Shown here piece by piece: positions 1-7,907 of a DNA stretch of 64,000 bases (the first letter of the stretch is position 1; every line of letters starts with the position of its first letter). The notes below the pieces were generated by a model, which was not told the DNA's origin, searched no databases, and saw only the letters and a list, made by a program, of their open reading frames with translations. The stretch comes from an uncultured Bacteroidales bacterium. GTDB taxonomy: Bacteria > Bacteroidota > Bacteroidia > Bacteroidales > Bacteroidaceae. The translations under genes and the position numbers were made by a program. Location: NCBI GenBank assembly GCA_902787555.1, contig CADAGO010000006.1, forward strand, positions 1 through 64,000. Reading direction: 5' to 3'.

Positions 1-45
1 GGACAACTTGAACTCTTCACTGTACCTTTGATAATTTTTACTCAT
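1..45 (-). CDS. Partial transposase OrfA-like N terminus (IS3-type)
   Basis: An ATG at 43-45 on the minus strand opens a frame that runs off the window edge after 15 codons, reading MSKNYQRYSEEFKLS. The pattern of a short basic start followed by R-Y-(S/T)-x-E-F-K resembles the N terminus of IS3-family OrfA/HTH transposases, which precede the helix-turn-helix domain. Only this fragment is visible, so neither family nor integrity can be established. A mobile element next to the 59-bp repeat at 142-200 would be consistent with an accessory junction at this edge. Confidence 0.4.
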   Translation of the reverse strand, partial: MSKNYQRYSEEFKLS

Positions 46-141
46 AATAGATAAACTTTATTGGGTATTAATTGTGTCTATCTATATCAGTATAAGTCAC
101 TTGCTTAGTAGGTCTAAAGTCTAAGGTCTTAATAGCACTGT

Positions 142-201
142 GACGGGCAGCCGATTCAAAAAGAAAAAGCAGCCGGCTCAATCGGGTGAATGAGTCGGCT
201 G
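142..201 (-). terminator. Rho-independent terminator within a 59-bp dispersed repeat
   Basis: Read on the minus strand, CAGCCGACTCA pairs with TGAGCCGGCTG across a 10-nt loop (arms at 191-201 and 170-180, one A-C mismatch), followed by CTTTTTCTTTTT. It lies about 27 bases after the stop of the gene ending at 228 and should end that transcript. The 59-bp block 142-200 recurs inverted at 50332-50390 with 50 of 59 bases identical. Confidence 0.75.
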
Positions 202-227
202 GATAGAAATGATGTTAATTTGGATGA

Positions 228-1385
228 TTACTTCATCATGATGATACGTCCATCAACGATGTTGAGTCCTTTTTGAACACTCTTCATCTTCTGACCGGTG
301 AGGTTGTAGATAGCGGACTTTCTTACAGCTTCAGTCTTTGTACTGAGTTCTTCGACACCTGTTGAAACGTCTTTGTAGAGTACCATATGGCTGACTGTTA
401 CTGTTGAGTCGTATGTAGGGCCTTTGATACCGTTGAGGCGCGCATAACCTTTTTCCTCAACCATCTTCTTCAGGTCGATGGTCCACACACCATCTTCCAC
501 TGTGAAGTACTTCTGCGCCCATCCACCTGCTGTTGTAACCTCGATACGTCCGGATGCTGCCTCGTCGTTTGCGTTGTATTTACCACCATCTACCTTGTTG
601 AAATACATACGAGGATTAGAAGAAGATGTTACAACAACGATAAGCTTGTCATAGTCGGAGAGGTCGGCATAGTTGAGATATGGGAGATTTGCGTCACCAT
701 AAACTGTGATGGCAGGATCGTCAATGTGGTACTCACATGCTGCAGCCTTGCTGGTTGTTGGGTTGACTGCATCATCCCACTCCATGAACATGCTGGCTTC
801 GAGGTTTGAGTAGCCAGGTCCTGTGTAGTCGTTTCCTGTTTCTTCAGGTTCTTCTTCTCCTTCTTCTCCCTTCAGTTTGTTATAGTCTTCTTCCGACATG
901 AATGTCCAATAGGTAGCATCGTCTTCAGCGACAAACTTCAGTGTCGTACCGTCGTGACCAAGGCAGTCGTACTGCTTGTGAATACCTCGGTCGGCATTCT
1001 TAGCATTCATAATGCGGAATGCAGTGCCGGCATCGTTCAGGTATAATGAAAATACGCCATAACCATAGTCTTCTGTGGTTGTCACTCTTTCTGTGTTTCT
1101 TACAGAGAGCATTGTCTGTCCGTTTCCATGGTCACCAGAAGCTGTGTAATCGGTGAGGAAACGATAGTCAGGCAACACACGTCCATCAGGAAGAGTACGA
1201 GTGGCATTTTCGTCCTTAATGGTGAATAACTCGCCATTTTCGCCCAAAGTGCCTTCTGCCGTAACGAACAACTCTGACTCAGCGTCATACAAGTACCCCT
1301 TAGCTCCACCTGCCGGAAGCTGTGCGAGTACGTTCACACTCATTGTAGCAAATGCTGCTACCAAGAATAAAACTGTTTTTTTCAT
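228..1385 (-). CDS. Secreted protein with C-terminal sorting-type tail, paralogous to the C-terminal module of its neighbour
   Basis: A 385-residue protein with a clear signal peptide (MKKTVLFLVAAFATMSVNVLAQ). The middle reads as a beta-rich module (GYLYDAESELF at the start, YGYGVFSLYL, DATYWTFMSEEDYNKL near residue 160). An acidic EEGEEEPEE linker follows, then a second module (from about residue 185) almost identical to the end of the upstream 1550-residue protein. The protein ends IYNLTGQKMKSVQKGLNIV..IMMK, the short tail shared by many secreted Prevotella proteins and related to type IX sorting domains. It starts 38 bases after the upstream stop, so the two are probably co-transcribed. 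No catalytic motif was recognised; a carbohydrate- or surface-binding role is inference. Confidence 0.8.
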   Translation of the reverse strand: MKKTVLFLVAAFATMSVNVLAQLPAGGAKGYLYDAESELFVTAEGTLGENGELFTIKDENATRTLPDGRVLPDYRFLTDYTASGDHGNGQTMLSVRNTERVTTTEDYGYGVFSLYLNDAGTAFRIMNAKNADRGIHKQYDCLGHDGTTLKFVAEDDATYWTFMSEEDYNKLKGEEGEEEPEETGNDYTGPGYSNLEASMFMEWDDAVNPTTSKAAACEYHIDDPAITVYGDANLPYLNYADLSDYDKLIVVVTSSSNPRMYFNKVDGGKYNANDEAASGRIEVTTAGGWAQKYFTVEDGVWTIDLKKMVEEKGYARLNGIKGPTYDSTVTVSHMVLYKDVSTGVEELSTKTEAVRKSAIYNLTGQKMKSVQKGLNIVDGRIIMMK

Positions 1386-1423
1386 AATAGTGTTTTGTTA
1401 ATTAAAAAAGTAAATAAGTATTG

Positions 1424-4400
1424 TTATTTCATTAAGATTTTCTTACCTCCCACGATGTTCAGCCCTTTCTGCAGTGTAGCCTGCTTCTGACCTGCAAGGT
1501 TATAGATGGTGTCATCGGAAACGGTACGTTCTGTAACAGCAGAGATACCAACTGACGTATCCTTAAAGAGCACCATGCGGCTTACTGTCACGGTCGTGTC
1601 GTAGGTAGGGCCTTTGATACCATTGAGTCGGGCATATCCTTTATCGCGTACAATGGCAGCAAGGTCGATAGTCCACACATCGTCTTCAATGGTGAAATAG
1701 CGCTGTGCCCATCCACCTGCCGGAGTAACCTCTATACGTCCTGATGCTGCCTCGTTGTTTGCATCGTATTTACCACCGTCTACCTTGTTGAAATACATAC
1801 GCGGATGGTCGGACGTAACGACCACAATCAGCTTGTCGTAATCAGAAAGGTCGGCAAAGTTCAAATAAGTGAGGTTAGCATCACCATAGACAGTGATAGC
1901 CGGTTCGTCGATATGGTAGTCGCATGCTACTGCTTCGCTTGTGGTGGGGTTGACAGCATCGTCCCAATGGCGGAACATGCTGGGTTCGAGGTTTGAGTAG
2001 CCTGGACCTGTGTAGTCGTTTTCTGTCTCCTCGCCCTGTCCTGTCAGCTTGTTGTATTCTGCCTGGCTGACGAACTTCCAATAAGTAGCATCTTTCTCAT
2101 CAACAAACACAAGGTTACCGTTGGCATCGTAGCTGAGACATTTGCCTGGTGCGTAGAAATCATGACTGTCTTTGTTGTAGAAGCAATAGATGAGCAATCC
2201 TTTCCCCTCGACATAATAGAGTGGGAACACTCCATATCCATTGACCTTGGTAGCAGTGAGCTGGTTGTCGGCACGACATGAGAGCATCGTCGGCTTGTTT
2301 TCGCGCTCTGGGTCAGTAAAGGCTGTGGTGAATCTGACGGATGGGAATGTGCGTCCTGCAGCATCTGTGAAATCGTTGCCATTCTTGCTCCATCCACCTT
2401 CGTATGCTTCCTCACCTACGATGGTAAACCTAACACCTTCATCAGCCATTACAGCATCTGCATTGATGAATTTCTTAGCTTGAAGGTTATAGAGATAGCC
2501 CTTATCGCCATCTTCCGGGTAGGTTTTGCTGACAGGGTCGCCTCCACCATCGCTTTCTGTCTCGATACGTGTAAGCGTGAAGTTATTGAAGACGCACCAT
2601 ACAAAGGTCGTATATGCAGGCTGATAGATACGGATATTGAGTTTCTTCGATGCATCTACATAGGCATAGAGTTCCACCTTGTACTTGCCTGTACCCATCA
2701 GACTCTTGGCCTGACCAGTATTGTCTGGGTTCGTAGAACTTGCTGCTGCAGAATACCAATCAGGAATCATTGCCCAATACTTGTCGTTAACAGACAGGTA
2801 AGCGTTCGACAGAGCATAACCTTCCTTACCCCACTTATAGCAGTTGGCATTGCTGCCCTGACGTGAAAGGATGGTAGCAGTGAGACGATACAGTCCTGGC
2901 TTGTCCACACTGACACTCTGACTCACATAGCCGTGCTTGTTGAACAACTCACCACCGTAATCACCTGCATTGTATGCCTGTGCACTGGCGGTCTTGGCAT
3001 CAACTGGCTCAGTCAGTGTCCATGAGCTGGTGCTACCCGAAGTAGGATTCTTAATCTTTGCAGTATAACTCTTGGTGGCAATACCCGAAAGTGCGGCTTG
3101 CAGCTCTTCCATCGTCGTTGCACTGATGTCTACCCTTCCTGCAGCCTCCAAGGTATTTGCCAGTTGTGCTTGCTGCACAAGCTGACGCTGCTCAGCTGCT
3201 GTCTTCATCACAAATACGGTTGCCGTGGATGCCGATGCTGCATTGGCTGTGAAATAGCCGTTGCTGACCGACATATACTTACCAGACGAAGCGCGAAGTA
3301 CAAATCCATCGCCTTTCGATTCGAGGGTCCACTTCAGATTACCTGCGGTCGAAGCACGGTCGCCATAGCCATCGTGTGAAACATAAAGGCCGTTGTCGAG
3401 GAAACTGATGATACAATCACCATCTGTATCCGTAGCGATATTAACAGGCAAACCTATGTTGTCAGTAATGATTCGAGAACCGAAGTTGGCACCACGTCCC
3501 AAGAACTTACTCAATGAAGGAGCGTAGAGGTAACCATGAGATGCGAAGGTGTCAGGAGTACGGAATGACAACGATACAGCCTCTGCATTGGCATTACCAT
3601 CAGGATCAATGACGGCACCTTCAGGGATAGTGAGTGTGTACTGGGTACCAGGTTTCAAAGTCGTTTGAGCAAAGGTAATCATCAAACCCTCCATCTTCAT
3701 AGTGATGCTAGAAGCAGTTTCACCCTTTGGTGTCAGCGTAGCTTTCGCACCTGAAGCAAGTGTCGATCCGACCTTACATAGTGCATAGATATTGGTCAGC
3801 GTCTCGAAATACGAACCGTCCTTGATATCGAATTGAAGGGGCAGATTCAGGATGCTGCTTTCCCCGTCTAACATGTTGTTCATGAAGTCGCGAAGATCGG
3901 TAGCTGATACACCCAACTTCTGGTTCAGGTAGTTGAAGTAGTGCATCTGCATAGTGCTTCCCTTCGAATTCTGGATGATGTAGTTGATAGCTGGGTCAAC
4001 CTTCACCTTACGACGTTCGCCTGCCTGTGAGTAGGATGTAAGCTCATAGTCATGATAGATCTGGTCGCGTGACATGCCAAGCAAACCCTCAATCATCTGT
4101 GCCAGACAACCTGTGCGGTCGGCACCTACCTGACAATGGAAATAGAGCGGATTACCTGCATTGACGTTCTTTACCAAGAACTTGAAGATGTTGCTCCATT
4201 TTGTGGCATCGAGTTGCAACGTGTTGTCGCTCCAACGACTAAGGTCGGCAAAGTGGAACTGAACATTTCCGAGTGCAGAAGTAGTAGTGTTTCCGCCTGT
4301 ATTACCACTGTTACGCAAGTCGATTTCTGCCTTGATATTCAAAGCCTGTATCCTCTTCTTATCATTGGCATTGATAACCTGTCCCACGTTCATCTCACTA

Positions 4401-6076
4401 CCACGGAATATCTTTTCATAACGAATATGGTTGCCGTCGCAGTTGGTCCAACCACCCAAGTCGCGCACATTGCTGATAGAGCTTGCTTGAATCATACGAA
4501 CCGTACCGTCGGTGTGGAACTGACCTTTCGTCAGCACACTGCCGTCAGCTGTCTCCACCTTATAATAATAATCGCGCGTAGGAATGAGATTCTGAATCTC
4601 ACACATTATCGTACCGACTGGATAGGTCGCAGTTGTTGCATTAGCATAGTCGCTGCTGTTTGCAAGTGTAAGTGTCAAAGTCTGGTCGGCCTTTGGTACG
4701 GGAACCACAACGGGTTTCGGCTGGTCGCGACGAATCGGTGGCGTGATATAGTAATTATAAATGACTGACGGTGAAGCCTCTGTGTAGGTCACCTCTGAGA
4801 GGTACTTACGTGCAGCGGCATTTTCCAAGTTGGTCGAGAAACTCATATTCTGATAGTCAGCTACATTCCATGTCAATGTGCTTGCCTTCGATTTCAATTC
4901 TGAAGCCAAATAAAGAGTGGCTCCATAGCCCTGGGTCATATACTTGCCCACCATATAGGCACCTTCCCACAAGGCTGGGATGCTGTCAGGACGAAGTGCA
5001 CGTACAAGCACATCATCGACCTTGATGGTTGTAGCCTTATCCACCTTCACATAATAAGGATAGCCTGCCTGCATCTCTGAAACGGGTACTAACTGTCCCA
5101 CCAGTTTGTTGTCGTCCATACTCACCCCACCAATAACACATACCTGCTTAAAAGTAGCCGAAATTTGTTCTGCATTCATGTCGAATGGCAAACATAGTGG
5201 TGTCCAATCGTCTGCAGCAACACTGATATCGGTTGCCACATCGGCATAGGTGTCTTCGGCCAGCGCAAATTTTTGTGACTGACGCAAGTTCAGCGATACC
5301 TTTGGCTCACCATAGTAGAGGCGGAACTGACCACATACCATCCAGTTGTTATCAGATGCAGAAACGATACGTACACCCATCTTCACATCACCATCAGCAT
5401 CAAGCGTCACACGCATGACATTCCAATATAAACCAGCATCGAAAGCTGCCTTTGCACCATTCAGGTCGCTTGGGATGACACGCTGATTGGCACCTTGTTG
5501 CCATGAACCGGTACGAAGAGGAACATATCGTGCATCATCGTTGATATGCTTCACAGCCTGCATTTCCGTTCCGAAATACATATTCGTCTTCTGAAAGACA
5601 CGACCTGATTCATATTGTGTGTTGGCGGTCAGATAGTCAATTGGGCGATTGAATGCCTGCACCTTCATTGTGTACATACCTGCAGGCAAGTCTTTGAGCG
5701 TATGAACCACATTGGCTGTTCTGGTATTTGAAAACTCTTTCACGTCTGTATTGTTATCAATCAACGCAGTCAAGTCAAACTGTCCTGACGCCGTAGTACC
5801 TGTTGTAACCAACTGCTTGAAAGCTGTCCATACCAGTCCATCGTTCTCTGCCAGTTCTTCAACTGTGGCCGATGCTTTAGCGGTCGTCATTACTGCATCG
5901 AACGCTGCATGATTCTTGGCTTGATTGGCAATCGAGGTGTATGTTGCCCACTTCGCCAAATACACTTTCTGTTGAGATGCAAAATCTGTTTGGGCATTCA
6001 CCCCTACCGTCAGTGCAAACAGAACGGTGCCTACAAAAGAGACTGTAATTCTTCTAATTCTTCTAAGATAGTTCAT
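1424..6076 (-). CDS. Secreted multidomain protein with tyrosine-phosphatase (Y_phosphatase3-like) domain
   Basis: The ATG at 6076 is chosen because it begins a signal peptide (MNYLRRIRRITVSFVGTVLF..VNAQ); the longer frame to 6121 would run through the promoter. About residues 80-260 form a beta-sandwich-like region with F-D-A-G-L-Y-W-N, a motif also in the CotH protein at 7908-12410. Residues ~525-725 carry the phosphatase: NVRDLGGW at the start, then the P-loop FHCQVGADRTG with catalytic Cys648 and Arg654 (C-x5-R). Later come an Ig-like segment, an RICIN/CBM-like stretch, another beta-sandwich, and a C-terminal module almost identical to the downstream 385-residue protein, ending GLNIVGGKKILMK. 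The family dephosphorylates phosphotyrosine or phosphoinositides. Export of such an enzyme means its substrate lies outside the cytoplasm, which is inference. Confidence 0.82.
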   Translation of the reverse strand: MNYLRRIRRITVSFVGTVLFALTVGVNAQTDFASQQKVYLAKWATYTSIANQAKNHAAFDAVMTTAKASATVEELAENDGLVWTAFKQLVTTGTTASGQFDLTALIDNNTDVKEFSNTRTANVVHTLKDLPAGMYTMKVQAFNRPIDYLTANTQYESGRVFQKTNMYFGTEMQAVKHINDDARYVPLRTGSWQQGANQRVIPSDLNGAKAAFDAGLYWNVMRVTLDADGDVKMGVRIVSASDNNWMVCGQFRLYYGEPKVSLNLRQSQKFALAEDTYADVATDISVAADDWTPLCLPFDMNAEQISATFKQVCVIGGVSMDDNKLVGQLVPVSEMQAGYPYYVKVDKATTIKVDDVLVRALRPDSIPALWEGAYMVGKYMTQGYGATLYLASELKSKASTLTWNVADYQNMSFSTNLENAAARKYLSEVTYTEASPSVIYNYYITPPIRRDQPKPVVVPVPKADQTLTLTLANSSDYANATTATYPVGTIMCEIQNLIPTRDYYYKVETADGSVLTKGQFHTDGTVRMIQASSISNVRDLGGWTNCDGNHIRYEKIFRGSEMNVGQVINANDKKRIQALNIKAEIDLRNSGNTGGNTTTSALGNVQFHFADLSRWSDNTLQLDATKWSNIFKFLVKNVNAGNPLYFHCQVGADRTGCLAQMIEGLLGMSRDQIYHDYELTSYSQAGERRKVKVDPAINYIIQNSKGSTMQMHYFNYLNQKLGVSATDLRDFMNNMLDGESSILNLPLQFDIKDGSYFETLTNIYALCKVGSTLASGAKATLTPKGETASSITMKMEGLMITFAQTTLKPGTQYTLTIPEGAVIDPDGNANAEAVSLSFRTPDTFASHGYLYAPSLSKFLGRGANFGSRIITDNIGLPVNIATDTDGDCIISFLDNGLYVSHDGYGDRASTAGNLKWTLESKGDGFVLRASSGKYMSVSNGYFTANAASASTATVFVMKTAAEQRQLVQQAQLANTLEAAGRVDISATTMEELQAALSGIATKSYTAKIKNPTSGSTSSWTLTEPVDAKTASAQAYNAGDYGGELFNKHGYVSQSVSVDKPGLYRLTATILSRQGSNANCYKWGKEGYALSNAYLSVNDKYWAMIPDWYSAAASSTNPDNTGQAKSLMGTGKYKVELYAYVDASKKLNIRIYQPAYTTFVWCVFNNFTLTRIETESDGGGDPVSKTYPEDGDKGYLYNLQAKKFINADAVMADEGVRFTIVGEEAYEGGWSKNGNDFTDAAGRTFPSVRFTTAFTDPERENKPTMLSCRADNQLTATKVNGYGVFPLYYVEGKGLLIYCFYNKDSHDFYAPGKCLSYDANGNLVFVDEKDATYWKFVSQAEYNKLTGQGEETENDYTGPGYSNLEPSMFRHWDDAVNPTTSEAVACDYHIDEPAITVYGDANLTYLNFADLSDYDKLIVVVTSDHPRMYFNKVDGGKYDANNEAASGRIEVTPAGGWAQRYFTIEDDVWTIDLAAIVRDKGYARLNGIKGPTYDTTVTVSRMVLFKDTSVGISAVTERTVSDDTIYNLAGQKQATLQKGLNIVGGKKILMK

Positions 6077-6118
6077 ACGATTTGATTGTTTAATAGTAAA
6101 TAGCATATAATGATGATG

Positions 6119-6150
6119 CAAATATACAATAATTCAATGAAACAACCAAA
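6119..6150 (-). promoter_or_regulatory. Bacteroidota promoter of the phosphatase operon
   Basis: On the minus strand TTTG (6147-6150), 20 bases and TATATTTG (6119-6126) match the Bacteroidota sigma-ABfr consensus exactly. The box lies 43 bases before the chosen ATG. The 35-bp segment 6118-6152 is 31/35 identical to 14157-14191 upstream of the GH43 gene, including the spacer. Confidence 0.75.
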
Positions 6151-6224
6151 GATATTAAAAAAAACACACGTTTTTAAGCTAAAAAAGAACAAATGATTAT
6201 AGATAAATGGAAAGTAATAACAAA

Positions 6225-6258
6225 AGATAGCCAATAACAAAAGTGCTATCGGCTATCT
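6225..6258 (-). terminator. Terminator of the CotH-rsmI-lipoprotein operon
   Basis: On the minus strand an 8-bp stem AGATAGCC/GGCTATCT closes an 18-nt loop and runs straight into TTTTG. It is placed about 60 bases after the stop of the coiled-coil lipoprotein gene. Confidence 0.6.
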
Positions 6259-6316
6259 ATTTCTATTCACGACAATGTTGGGACAGTCGTGACAATCAAA
6301 CTGCGAAACAGGTCTG

Positions 6317-7174
6317 TTACTTCACTTTGATGACCAGATACTTCGAAACGCTCCAGAACTCTGGTGCATTGGTAATTCTCAGTGTGTATTCACCCTTTGA
6401 ATCTTTCAGCAGTGAGTAAGAGCCTTCTGGGTGAGTGGTCAGCAACTTAGCAGACTTGGAGTTGAGAGGAATGACATTCACCTTACGGATATCAATCTTG
6501 GTAAAGTAGTCGGCATCAAAGTCTTTGGTCTTCAACACATCACCGTCAACGAGAATACGGTGCTGCTTCAGTTCCTTGTTGGTTCCGAACATGTAATACG
6601 CTGTGTTGAGCTGCGCATCTTGATTCTTAGCTATTTCAGCATTCATCTCACTCTCTGCTCGTACCTGTGAGTTTTCTGCCTGCAGATTCTCAACAGATTT
6701 GCCAAGTTCAGCAATCTGTACGTCACGGTCAGCTATTTGCTGACGAAGTTCTTCAAGTTCACGGGTTTTCTGTTCCAGTTGTTCTGTCAACTTGTTGATA
6801 GCAGCCTGCATTTTACTTGCATTCACGCTGCTCGTCTTCAGCTTCTGCTGCAACTCCTCAATCTTACGACGGTTTTCCAACAACGTGTTTTCAATAAACT
6901 CCATGTTCTCTGCGATATCTGCCGCAGTACTACTACCTTCGGCACCTTCGCTGAGCAGGTTTACCCTACCCTCTGCTTCGTTAATGGCATTGAATCCTTC
7001 CTGAATTTCATTGAAGGCATCCATCATCTCGTTCAATTCGGTATCTTTCTGATCTAACAGACTTTGAAGCGAATCCATACGTGAATCCTCCTCAGAAACC
7101 TTACTCCCTTTGAACATCTGTTCGCATGACACCATCATTGCGGCACATACGATTAAAAGCAAACTTTTTTTCAT
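6317..7174 (-). CDS. Coiled-coil lipoprotein
   Basis: A 285-residue protein starting MKKSLLLIVCAAMMVSCEQ, whose VSC lipobox predicts lipidation at Cys17. Residues ~30-195 are heptad-rich and charged (NRRKIEELQQKL, EQLEQKTRELEELRQQIADRDVQIAEL), indicating a long coiled coil. The C-terminal ~80 residues form a small globular region (YYMFGTNKELKQHRIL, then FWSVSKYLVIKVK). This architecture recurs in Bacteroidota outer-membrane lipoproteins of unknown function. It follows rsmI by 32 bases in the same orientation. A periplasmic spacer or envelope-organising role is inference. Confidence 0.8.
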   Translation of the reverse strand: MKKSLLLIVCAAMMVSCEQMFKGSKVSEEDSRMDSLQSLLDQKDTELNEMMDAFNEIQEGFNAINEAEGRVNLLSEGAEGSSTAADIAENMEFIENTLLENRRKIEELQQKLKTSSVNASKMQAAINKLTEQLEQKTRELEELRQQIADRDVQIAELGKSVENLQAENSQVRAESEMNAEIAKNQDAQLNTAYYMFGTNKELKQHRILVDGDVLKTKDFDADYFTKIDIRKVNVIPLNSKSAKLLTTHPEGSYSLLKDSKGEYTLRITNAPEFWSVSKYLVIKVK

Positions 7175-7206
7175 TTCGATTTTTGATTAAAAATGTTTTT
7201 ATTAAC

Positions 7207-7875
7207 TCATTCTTCTTTTGCACCAAGCACAATCACAAACTCACCTTTCGGTTCGTGCTCCTTGAAATGCTGCAATACTTCAGCAATGGTTCCTCTCACA
7301 CTCTCTTCGTGTAGCTTAGAAATCTCTCGGCAGCACGACACTGGTCGTTCCGCTCCAAACACTTCGGCAAACTGCTCAAGGGTCTTCACCACCCTGTAGG
7401 GCGATTCGTAGAACACAATGGTTCGGTTTTCGGTCTTGAGTTCACCCAGTCGTTTCTGACGTCCTTTCTTCTGAGGGAGAAACCCTTCAAACACGAACTT
7501 GTCGCAAGGAAGCCCAGACGAAACCAACGCAGGCACAAATGCTGTAGCTCCTGGAAGAGTCTGTACTTCGATACCATTGCGCACACACTCACGAACGAGC
7601 ATGAACCCTGGGTCGCTGATTCCGGGTGTACCTGCATCGCTAATGAGTGCAGCAGATTGTCCGGAAAGCAGACGTTCAACTACTTTCTGACATGTCTGGT
7701 GTTCGTTGAATTTATGATGTGAATGCAATTCATTCTTGATGTCGTAATGATGGAGCAATACCGACGATGTACGCGTATCCTCAGCAAGGATAAAGTCCAC
7801 CTCTTTCAGCACCTTGATGGCTCTGAACGTCATATCCTCCATGTTTCCTACAGGTGTAGGTACGACATACAACAT
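7207..7875 (-). CDS. rsmI: 16S rRNA (cytidine(1402)-2'-O)-methyltransferase
   Basis: RsmI uses SAM to 2'-O-methylate C1402 of 16S rRNA in the decoding centre. The 222-residue protein shows the tetrapyrrole-methylase fold signatures: LYVVPTPVGNMEDMTFRA at the N terminus, AEDTRTSSVLLHHY around residue 32, LISDAGTPGISDPG near residue 78 and LPGATAFVPALVSSGLP near residue 105. Length matches the family apart from a short C terminus. The ATG at 7875 begins exactly at the conserved core. It lies 32 bases downstream of the CotH gene and upstream of the lipoprotein gene, apparently as the middle gene of one transcript. Confidence 0.95.
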   Translation of the reverse strand: MLYVVPTPVGNMEDMTFRAIKVLKEVDFILAEDTRTSSVLLHHYDIKNELHSHHKFNEHQTCQKVVERLLSGQSAALISDAGTPGISDPGFMLVRECVRNGIEVQTLPGATAFVPALVSSGLPCDKFVFEGFLPQKKGRQKRLGELKTENRTIVFYESPYRVVKTLEQFAEVFGAERPVSCCREISKLHEESVRGTIAEVLQHFKEHEPKGEFVIVLGAKEE

Positions 7876-7907
7876 TTCTTTTACTACTATTAACGTTTTA
7901 CAATTTT

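Noticed and set aside
228..1385. Firm assignment of the short C-terminal tails to the type IX secretion system.
   Set aside because: Similar tails occur in Bacteroidota without that system, and no type IX components are in this window.
4136..4768. A 210-codon plus-strand frame inside the phosphatase gene.
   Set aside because: It overlaps the catalytic domain on the opposite strand, so it is a shadow frame.
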